64,000 nucleotides of DNA from Theocolax elegans (lineage: Eukaryota > Arthropoda > Insecta > Hymenoptera > Cerocephalidae): assembly GCA_026168455.1 (NCBI GenBank), contig CM047429.1, positions 40,222,066-40,286,065 on the forward strand, read 5' to 3'. How positions within the stretch are numbered: position 1 is the stretch's first letter; each line of letters starts with the position of its first letter. This document shows, piece by piece, positions 57,033 through 64,000 of this stretch. The notes beneath the pieces are model-generated. The model was not told the DNA's origin, ran no database searches, and saw only the letters and a program-made list of their open reading frames with translations. The translations under genes and the position numbers were made by a program.

Positions 57033-59576
57033 ATGTCCATAAATTATAGATTAGGTAGCAAATTAAATTCCCTAAGTGCAGCTCAAGGCGCACCAATAAT
57101 TAGGCGATGCATTAATAATTTACCTGATGGAAGAGTAGTCTTCTACGCAGGTACAGCATTTTTAAATTTGGATAGCAGCATTGCGATTATTCGTGACAGA
57201 GTAGCCCGCTACGAAATTAGGCGTAATTTTGGAAACTCTGCAGCCGAATGGGACCCTCAATCAGATCAAATGTGGTTTGATGAAGAACCGGAGATAGACT
57301 TAGCACGAGCAGAAGCCCAACAATTATTAGAAATAAATCCCGACGATTTGTCCCTATCACTCACACAATCAGAAACCACTAATTTATTTCCCCAATCCTC
57401 ACAAGCTATTTCCCAAAACTCGCAACGAAGCCAACAAACACGCAGACAGTTGATATTCGGAGAACTGGAAACAGGACAAAGTCATGGCCCATATCAAGAT
57501 CCGATTTCAATGGAAGAAATAACGCAACAAGAGCAACCATCAGCAACGCGAAATGAAGTACACCGAAGTAGCAGCCCAAATTTAAATAAAGCAGACAATC
57601 AACAGCGAAATAACCTACATGCAAGTAACCAAGAAGAGCCAAGGAGACAAACAGCCAGCAACCCACAAGCCCAATCAACAGCCTACAGACTCACACTGAC
57701 GCCAGTGCCAACGACGAGTCCAAATTTAATTGATGCTCCAAACGAAGAAATTTTTTGTACATTACCCGATGTGACCACAGCGCAACTTGCAGTTAATTCG
57801 ACCTCGCATTATAGCATACAGACAATAGCACCTACACGGCCAAATAACCCATACCTAATGAGCAATCCATTTACACAATATACCGCACCCACCACAACAT
57901 ATACCAGTAGCTCCCTAATTAATTCCCAACCCCGTCAATCCCACTGCATCCAGCAATCAGCCTTCCGTCCCATCGCCACAGAACCCACCACAAGCCAACC
58001 ACCAGCAACGCAGCAAAGATACCTAACATCACCGAGCCAGATCGACCCAAGGCCAAGAGAGTCTAACAAAAATCTACCAAGCGTCCATTGGGAAGATGAA
58101 CACCCATATTATAATCAGCAGCGAAATCGAGAGGCCTACAATATTCCACGAGCACAGCCAGCAAATAATGAAACGTATGAAATTACGTATTCTCCCATTT
58201 CCCAAGCAAATCCAAGAACAAACCCAAATCTTATTCTACAGCAACCCCAGCAGCGATATTATAATAGCCAGCAGCAATACGAGTACCAGCAGCAGCCAGA
58301 CCTTAACGCCTTACCCACCCTTAACAGCACAAATAGACTGCAAGCGACAAGATTAGACGATGCCACATTCATCAGAGAAAAGAGAATGGTGGAAAATTTT
58401 AACAGATGGCATATATCATTTAAGGGCAACAGGAAGAACGATCCTGAAACGTTCTTACAAAATTTAAGAGAATGTAAAGAATCACACGGCTTCTCGGCAG
58501 AAGAAATAATGCTTTCCTTGCCAGCAGTATTAGATGAGGATTCATACGATTGGTTCAAGAGAGATAAATGCAATTGGAGAACGTTTAGCAATTTCGTTGA
58601 AGCTTTCAAACTTCAATACGGAGTAGAAGATGCACAAATAAGCTTACGCAGAACTGCAAACTTAAGAACTCAAGGAGCTAACGAAGATATAGCAACATTC
58701 TTGCAAAAATTGAGAGGAATGTTCGATCATTTTAAGCCACCAATTTCACTGCAAGAACAACTTGATCAAGCATACAGAAACCTGCACCCAAGTTATAGAG
58801 CGAGAATAGAAAGGCATCACTTTAATGACTTCACTGAATTACAAAGATTAGGTAAGAAAGAGGAGTCCAGACGCTATCTGAATGAAGCATATAGCCCACC
58901 TCCACCAATCACAATTTCAGGACTACAAAGATTTGCTTATGTAGATCCCACGCAGCCTAAGTCGCGCAAAGTAGCAGCAGTAGCAAATGAGCAAAAACCC
59001 AAAGATCCAGAAGCTTTACAAAACCCTGAGCCAGCAACTCCAGCAACAAATTTTAATTCACCAAAACAAACCCAGCAGCCATTTCCAAAGCGAAACGACC
59101 CAAAGGTGAATTACAATCAGCAAAAACAATATGTCGATGCAGTAAAAAATGAAAATGCTAATCAGCAACGAGCACAAGCACAACAAAATTATAATTTCAA
59201 CAGAAGCAATTGGCAAAAGCAAAGACAACACCAACAAAACCCCAGCAGCCAATATCAACAAAATTCAAGCAGCCAATACCAACAAAATCCAAGCAGCCAA
59301 TACCACCAAAATCCCAGCAGCCAAAACCAGCAGCGAAACAATCAAAATCAGCAAGCAAATAGCCAATATAAATACTCGAACTCGAAAGCGCCGATTATCT
59401 TCAATCATCCGCGCAAACAGAACGAGCCATGCTACAGTTGCAATAAAGTGGGCCATTGGGCAGCAGAATGTCCGAATCAACGCTGTCGAGGTTGCGGTAC
59501 ACCCGGCGTTTACGTTAGAAATTGCCAGAGATGCAACTCAAATCAGGCAGCGGGAAAGTTCAACCAGAGGAGATAA
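57033..59576 (+). CDS. gag: Ty3/gypsy Gag, 847 aa
   Basis: An intact frame starting at ATG 57033 (context CAAAATGT). Residues ~1-100 form an N-terminal domain; ~110-440 are Q/N/P/S-rich low complexity; ~456-612 are a retrotransposon-gag (capsid) domain with DPETFLQNLRECK, YDWFKRD and ATFLQKLRGMFD blocks; ~640-795 are Q/N-rich with SSQYQQN repeats; ~800-813 is a CCHC knuckle CYSCNKVGHWAAEC. A second knuckle at ~818-831 (CRGCGTPGVYVRNC) has V where His is expected. It overlaps pol by 55 nt in the -1 frame. Packages element RNA in virus-like particles, by family knowledge. Unusually long and intact compared with everything else here. Confidence 0.85.
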   Translation: MSINYRLGSKLNSLSAAQGAPIIRRCINNLPDGRVVFYAGTAFLNLDSSIAIIRDRVARYEIRRNFGNSAAEWDPQSDQMWFDEEPEIDLARAEAQQLLEINPDDLSLSLTQSETTNLFPQSSQAISQNSQRSQQTRRQLIFGELETGQSHGPYQDPISMEEITQQEQPSATRNEVHRSSSPNLNKADNQQRNNLHASNQEEPRRQTASNPQAQSTAYRLTLTPVPTTSPNLIDAPNEEIFCTLPDVTTAQLAVNSTSHYSIQTIAPTRPNNPYLMSNPFTQYTAPTTTYTSSSLINSQPRQSHCIQQSAFRPIATEPTTSQPPATQQRYLTSPSQIDPRPRESNKNLPSVHWEDEHPYYNQQRNREAYNIPRAQPANNETYEITYSPISQANPRTNPNLILQQPQQRYYNSQQQYEYQQQPDLNALPTLNSTNRLQATRLDDATFIREKRMVENFNRWHISFKGNRKNDPETFLQNLRECKESHGFSAEEIMLSLPAVLDEDSYDWFKRDKCNWRTFSNFVEAFKLQYGVEDAQISLRRTANLRTQGANEDIATFLQKLRGMFDHFKPPISLQEQLDQAYRNLHPSYRARIERHHFNDFTELQRLGKKEESRRYLNEAYSPPPPITISGLQRFAYVDPTQPKSRKVAAVANEQKPKDPEALQNPEPATPATNFNSPKQTQQPFPKRNDPKVNYNQQKQYVDAVKNENANQQRAQAQQNYNFNRSNWQKQRQHQQNPSSQYQQNSSSQYQQNPSSQYHQNPSSQNQQRNNQNQQANSQYKYSNSKAPIIFNHPRKQNEPCYSCNKVGHWAAECPNQRCRGCGTPGVYVRNCQRCNSNQAAGKFNQRR

Positions 59577-60780
59577 AGACCCGTATTTCCTCAACCCAGC
59601 TCCCTAAAGGGTCGGTGCCATCCCAAGTAGCAAGTAATCAATCGCTTATCCAACATATCCCCAATATTGACCCCAGGCATTATTTTAATCTAGAAATAAA
59701 CGGCCATAAAATAATTGCACTCTTAGACGATGGAGCAACAAAATCTTTTCTAGGAGGCAATATAGGAGCTCTAGTGCAACACAAATTAAAAGCATCGCAA
59801 TGCCCTGCAGTTAAGGTAGCAGACGGCACAGTTATTCCTGTCCAGGGCACAGTCAACATCACAATTAAAATTGATGGAGACGAAATAGTTATGCCATTTG
59901 AAGTCGCAGACGGATTACACTACGACTGTATACTTGGAATCGATTTCAAACGCAAAATTAATATGAGCATCAACTATGAAGATGACTCCTGATGGACGAA
60001 AAAAGGCGTAATACACAAATTTTACCCCGAAGGCAACGATCCCAGTTGTATTCCGGCAGTAGCAAGTATTGGAGGATTAAAGCGAGCCAACCAGGAGCAA
60101 ATAGATAGAATGCACCGACTATTAGATGAATTAATTCCCCGAACACCCCAAACCCTAGGAGTAACTAATTTAACGAGCCTCAAGTTAGATGTGCAAGGAG
60201 CAGAGCCAATAAGACAGCCACGCCGCAAATATTCACCAAAAATGCTTCAAGCAGGCTATGAGGAGATAGGTCGGATGTTAAGAGAAGACATAATTGAGCC
60301 TTCGCAAAGCCCATGGTGCAGCTATCCGGTAATCGTACCAAAAGCGAATGGCAAATATCGCTTTTGTATTGATTACAGGTTAGTAAATGAAGTAACAAAG
60401 AAAATAGCCTATCCAGTGCGCAACATGGATGATATTCTGGACCAATTGCGAGAAAGCAGATTTATCAGTAAGCTAGATCTATCACAAGCCTACCACCAAG
60501 TTCCACTAGCCCCAGAAAGCCGCGAAATCACAGCATTTGCACTCCCAGGGAAAGGACTTTTCCAATTTAAAAGAGTACCATACGGTCTAACGAACGCACC
60601 TGCTATGTTCCAGCAATTAATGGACAAATTAATTAAACCGGAATGGGAACCACATGTGTTTGCCTATCTATGATATTATCATCACGACAAAAACATTCGA
60701 GGAACACATGAAATGGCTCAGAATAGTCCTAGTAGCCCTAAAGAAAGCCAATCTGCAATTAAACGAGAAAAATCAGAATT
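59522..60780 (+). pseudogene. pol: pol first copy: protease and partial RT, broken
   Basis: The protease frame (59522-59992) has active-site ALLDDGATKSFL and the ILGIDF block. It is ended by TGA at 59990-59992, where the second copy has TGG. The same frame then continues through RT to 60673, where two bases are missing exactly at the YLDD catalytic motif. Further small indels follow to 60780. The last ~890 bp are repeated downstream (offset 938), so this segment is either a recent tandem duplication or an assembly error. Confidence 0.8.
59552..59558 (+). promoter_or_regulatory. Candidate -1 ribosomal frameshift site G_GGA_AAG
   Basis: Heptamer GGGAAAG lies 19 nt before the gag stop, in the correct gag phase (X at codon position 3), inside the overlap with the pol frame. 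Pol lies in the -1 phase and has no good upstream start of its own. It fits the X_XXY_YYZ rule; a downstream stimulatory structure was not identified. Confidence 0.55.
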
Positions 60781-61768
60781 TTGTTGTCCAGAAGTACTTA
60801 TCTTGGATATAAGATAAACGAATTAGGTATGCCATTTGAAGTCGCAGACGGATTACACTACGACTGTATACTTGGAATCGATTTCAAACGCAAAATTAAT
60901 ATGAGCATCAACTATGAAGATGACACCTGGTGGACGAATAAAGGCGTAATACACAAATTTTACCCCGAAGGCAACGATCCCAGTTGTATTCCAGCAGTAG
61001 CAAGTATTGGAGGATTAAAGCGAGCCAACCAGGAGCAAATAGATAGAATGCACCGACTATTAGATGAATTAATTCCCCGAACACCCCAAACCCTAGGAGT
61101 AACTAATTTAACGAGCCTCAAGTTAGATGTGCAAGGAGCAGAGCCAATAAGACAGCCACGCCGCAAATATTCACCAAAAATGCTTCAAGCAGGCTATGAG
61201 GAGATAGGTCGGATGTTAAGAGAAGACATAATTGAGCCTTCGCAAAGCCCATGGTGCAGCTATCCGGTAATCGTACCAAAAGCGAATGGCAAATATCGCT
61301 TTTGTATTGATTACAGGTTAGTAAATGAAGTAACAAAGAAAATAGCCTATCCAGTGCGCAACATGGATGATATTCTGGACCAATTGCGAGAAAGCAGATT
61401 TATCAGTAAGCTAGATCTATCACAAGCCTACCACCAAGTTCCACTAGCCCCAGAAAGCCGCGAAATCACAGCATTTGCACTCCCAGGGAAAGGACTTTTC
61501 CAATTTAAAAGAGTACCATACGGTCTAACGAACGCACCTGCTATGTTCCAGCAATTAATGGACAAATTAATTAAACCGGAATGGGAACCACATGTGTTTG
61601 CCTATCTAGATGATATTATCATCACGACAAAAACATTAGAGGAACACATGAAATGGCTCAGAATAGTCCTAGTAGCCCTAAAGAAAGCCAATCTGCAATT
61701 AAACCAAGAAAAATCAGAATTTTGTTGTCCAGAAGTAACTTATCTTGAATATAAGATAAACGAATTAG
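59891..61768 (+). repeat. 938-bp tandem duplication within pol
   Basis: ATGCCATTTGAAGTCGCAGA occurs at 59891 and 60829; both copies run to GATAAACGAATTAGG. The first copy has extra substitutions and indels concentrated in its last 120 bp. The junction is at 60828/60829. Confidence 0.9.
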
Positions 61769-63603
61769 GGTTGCCAACTAACCAAGATAAAATTAAGCCA
61801 ATCTTAGAGCATCCAGCACCGAAAAATTTGAAACAACTAAGACGTTTCAACGTCTTAGTGGGATGGTACTTTAGATTTATTAAAGATTTAGCCAAGTATA
61901 GAACGCCATTAAGTTATCTAAGCAAGAAAGGTGTCAGATGGCAATGGCATCAAGAGCAACAAGATGCATTTGAAAAAATCAAATTAGCCCTAACAGAAGC
62001 CCCAGTTTTAGCCCGCCCCGATTTTTCTATTCCTTTTACCCTTCAAACGGACGCAAGCGATTACGCAATAGCAGGCGTATTAACGCAGGAGATCAACGGC
62101 GAAGAACATCTTATTTATTATGTAAGCAGGACTTTAAGCAAAGCAGAGCGCAATTATACGGTCACAGAGAAAGAATGCTTAGCAGTTCTCTGGTCCGTAG
62201 AAAGGCTGAAAGGATACCTGCTAGGTGAAAAGTTTACGGTAATCACGGACCATCACAGCCTCCTGTGGTTAAACCGACTTAAAGATCCAGCTGGTAGGTT
62301 AGCCCGTTGGAATACGATCTTGCAAAATTACAACATAAAATTTGTACATCGCAAAGGAGCAATGCATAATGTCCCAGACGCCTTATCAAGAGCCTTTGAA
62401 GAAGCAGAAGCCATAGCAGCAGCATTAACATTAAATACCAATAACCCATGGTATCAAGAGAAAATGCGAGCCGTTGCAAAATTTCCCAATAAATACCCTG
62501 ACCTCAGAATTTCCAATAACGTGCTATATGCCCATCGTCCAAACCCCCTGGTAGACCCCTTCATACCTGACCTAGACGCATGGAAATTAATCTTGGCAGA
62601 AAGTGATCGCGAAAAAGCCCTATATGAAGCCCATTATACGCCTCAGGCAGGTCACTTAGGTATCGAAAAGACCTACGCAAAACTAGCCACGCAGTATTAT
62701 TGGCCAGGCATGTATTACGATACGTGCAATTATGTAAAAGCATGCCAAGAATGCCAAGCGCACAAAAGCAGCCAACAAGCCCCACCAGGTCTAATGGAAG
62801 GACGCAACATAAGCCAACCATGGACAGTGGTAGCAGCAGACATTATGGGACCAAAGCTGCCAACGAAGCAAGGATTTAGATACATAATCGTGTTTGAAGA
62901 CCTATTCACCCGTTATATAGAGATAAAACCTCTACGACGAGCTGATGCAAAAAGTGTCCTACAAGCCTTCGACGAACTCATTATTAATAAATGGGGTTGT
63001 CCAAAATATCTCGTAACAGATAATGGGACAGAATTTGCCAATAAATTGGTTACCGAGCGACTAACGCAATACGGAATAGTACAGACAACCATTCCGCCAT
63101 ATTTTGCACAAGCAAATCCCGTAGAGCGAGTTAACAGGAACATAAAGCCGATGATAAACAGTTATCTAGCAGATGATCACCGAGACTGGGATAGATATCT
63201 CGGAGAATTTAATTTCGCTCTAAATACAGTAGTGCACTCGTCAACCAAATATAGCCCAGCATTCCTCAACTTAGGCAGAAATCCCACCCCAGTAGCTCTC
63301 CTACGAAAACATATAGAATTCCCAAAGCAAATACCAGCCCCAGATACCGATCAATGGGTAGAACGCCTACATAAACTTCCCAAAATATATGATTTAGTAA
63401 AAAGGCATATTGATTTAGCAACAGCCAGACAAGCCAAGTACTATAACAAAGGTAGACGCGATATACAATATCAGTTAGGAGACCTAATTAGGTACCGAAA
63501 CCGCATCTTATCATCAGCAGATAACTTTATAGCAGCCAAACAAGCCCCCAAATTTATAGGCCCCGCAAAAATTATTCAAGTATTCTCACCCACAGTTTAT
63601 TAA
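60781..63603 (+). CDS. pol: pol second copy: RT, RNase H and integrase
   Basis: A 940-codon frame entered from the duplicated protease tail. RT occupies ~130-330 with RFCIDYRLVN and YLDD at ~275-278 (61603-61614). RNase H occupies ~415-550 with LQTDAS, TEKECLAV, TDHHSLLW and a VPDALSRAF end. Integrase has an HHCC finger (~617-665), ADIMGP (first D ~687), TDNGTEF (second D ~747) and ER (E ~782; 34 residues between D and E by my count). A GPAKIIQVF segment resembles the GPY/F module. It stops at 63601-63603 because of a one-base loss: the following 100 bp continue a protein-like tail in another phase. The frame does not start with the natural pol N-terminus. Confidence 0.85.
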   Translation: MLSRSTYLGYKINELGMPFEVADGLHYDCILGIDFKRKINMSINYEDDTWWTNKGVIHKFYPEGNDPSCIPAVASIGGLKRANQEQIDRMHRLLDELIPRTPQTLGVTNLTSLKLDVQGAEPIRQPRRKYSPKMLQAGYEEIGRMLREDIIEPSQSPWCSYPVIVPKANGKYRFCIDYRLVNEVTKKIAYPVRNMDDILDQLRESRFISKLDLSQAYHQVPLAPESREITAFALPGKGLFQFKRVPYGLTNAPAMFQQLMDKLIKPEWEPHVFAYLDDIIITTKTLEEHMKWLRIVLVALKKANLQLNQEKSEFCCPEVTYLEYKINELGLPTNQDKIKPILEHPAPKNLKQLRRFNVLVGWYFRFIKDLAKYRTPLSYLSKKGVRWQWHQEQQDAFEKIKLALTEAPVLARPDFSIPFTLQTDASDYAIAGVLTQEINGEEHLIYYVSRTLSKAERNYTVTEKECLAVLWSVERLKGYLLGEKFTVITDHHSLLWLNRLKDPAGRLARWNTILQNYNIKFVHRKGAMHNVPDALSRAFEEAEAIAAALTLNTNNPWYQEKMRAVAKFPNKYPDLRISNNVLYAHRPNPLVDPFIPDLDAWKLILAESDREKALYEAHYTPQAGHLGIEKTYAKLATQYYWPGMYYDTCNYVKACQECQAHKSSQQAPPGLMEGRNISQPWTVVAADIMGPKLPTKQGFRYIIVFEDLFTRYIEIKPLRRADAKSVLQAFDELIINKWGCPKYLVTDNGTEFANKLVTERLTQYGIVQTTIPPYFAQANPVERVNRNIKPMINSYLADDHRDWDRYLGEFNFALNTVVHSSTKYSPAFLNLGRNPTPVALLRKHIEFPKQIPAPDTDQWVERLHKLPKIYDLVKRHIDLATARQAKYYNKGRRDIQYQLGDLIRYRNRILSSADNFIAAKQAPKFIGPAKIIQVFSPTVY

Positions 63604-63723
63604 TAGAAGATGTACAAACGAAACGCCAAACTAAAGTGCACATAACAGACTTGAAACGCCACATTGCACCGCGAAATATCCCAAACCTCACCCCAAATAT
63701 TCCCGTCCCACAACCAGGAAGAG
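63604..63723 (+). pseudogene. Integrase tail, out of frame
   Basis: In a shifted phase this reads as the expected end of the integrase (IEDVQTKRQTKVHITDLKRH), showing that the stop at 63601 comes from a single-base deletion. Confidence 0.6.
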
Positions 63724-64000
63724 CCCTTCATACCTGACCTAGACGCATGGAAATTAATCTTGGCAGAAAGTGATCGCGAAAAAGCCCTATATGAAGCCCA
63801 TTATACCTCAGGCAGGTCACTTAGGTATCGAAAGACCTACGCAAAACTAGCCACGCATTATTATTGGCCAGGCATGTATTACGATACGTGCAATTATGTA
63901 AAAGCATGCCAAGAATGCCAAGCGCACAAAAGCAGCCAACAAGCCCCACCAGGTCTAATGGAAGGACGCAACATAAGCCAACCATGGACAGTGGTAGCAG
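63724..64000 (+). pseudogene. Repeated integrase N-terminal segment
   Basis: TTCATACCTGACCTAGACGC at about 63728 repeats the sequence near 62560, and the match continues to the window end (offset ~1166 bp) with small deletions (for example near 63805 and 63833). It covers the HHCC finger and the approach to the first catalytic D. Continues past the window. Confidence 0.8.

Noticed and set aside
1..64000. CRISPR array, bacterial operons, rRNA or tRNA genes
   Set aside because: Tandem repeats have no spacer structure, there are no prokaryotic gene features, and I saw no tRNA cloverleaf or rRNA signature. tRNA detection by eye is weak; a tRNAscan run would settle it.

Overview
The window is insect-like nuclear DNA and consists almost entirely of repeats and transposable elements. 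I found no intact, clearly recognisable host gene. Evidence for an animal, and most likely an insect: AT-rich background, GT-AG introns, TTAA- and TA-flanked MITEs, Ty3/gypsy, Ty1/copia and Jockey-type LINE remnants, Tnp2/DUF4218 (EnSpm-like) transposase fragments, and DUF4806-like and zeste-type Myb/SANT-like gene fragments of the kind that are expanded in Hymenoptera. A hymenopteran is my best guess, but the species cannot be read from this sequence.

Layout. 1-3958: A/T-rich satellite with ~95-bp monomers in a higher-order pattern. 4.8-8.2 kb: a dead LINE (minus strand) cut by a nested foldback element and by a TTAA MITE. 8.7-28.5 kb: one degenerate Ty3/gypsy element on the minus strand (LTR, PBS, leader intron, gag, protease, RT/RNase H, integrase). 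Its pol is split by a 7.1-kb TTAA-flanked insertion loaded with satellites. Its LTR is split by a TA-flanked MITE and by four further insertions in a (TA)n tract. 28.5-37.0 kb: short tandem repeats, a perfect 53-bp minisatellite, a duplicated flank, and a 4.4-kb element with CCCTGTTG termini that encodes a Tnp2/DUF4218 fragment. 37.9-38.4 kb: a clean solo LTR related to the big gypsy element. 39.2-40.3 kb: GC-rich reading frame interrupted by a hAT-type MITE. 41.4-45.0 kb: ~59-bp minisatellite duplicated as a 1142-bp block. 46.2-53.0 kb: exons of a decayed DUF4806-like gene whose first intron holds a 4.8-kb inverted pair of transposase fragments plus a copia remnant. 53.7-55.6 kb: LINE RT and MULE-like transposase fragments. 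57.0-64.0 kb: a second Ty3/gypsy element (plus strand) with a long gag, a candidate -1 frameshift site and tandem internal duplications.

The most notable object is at 55611-56854: three head-to-tail, apparently identical 392-bp units plus a partial fourth. Each full unit carries on the minus strand a complete hammerhead self-cleaving ribozyme: all core nucleotides, three perfect stems, and two 14-nt loops sharing 9 complementary bases. Cleavage sites are 392 nt apart, so a transcript would be expected to self-process into 392-nt monomers. This is the architecture of a retrozyme or viroid-like circular RNA element, here in type III topology, which I would not expect to be common in animals.

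Several near-identical tandem duplications (29.9-32.7, 59.9-61.8 and 62.6-64.0 kb) differ mainly by small indels. They may be unpolished long-read assembly errors and should be verified before biological interpretation.
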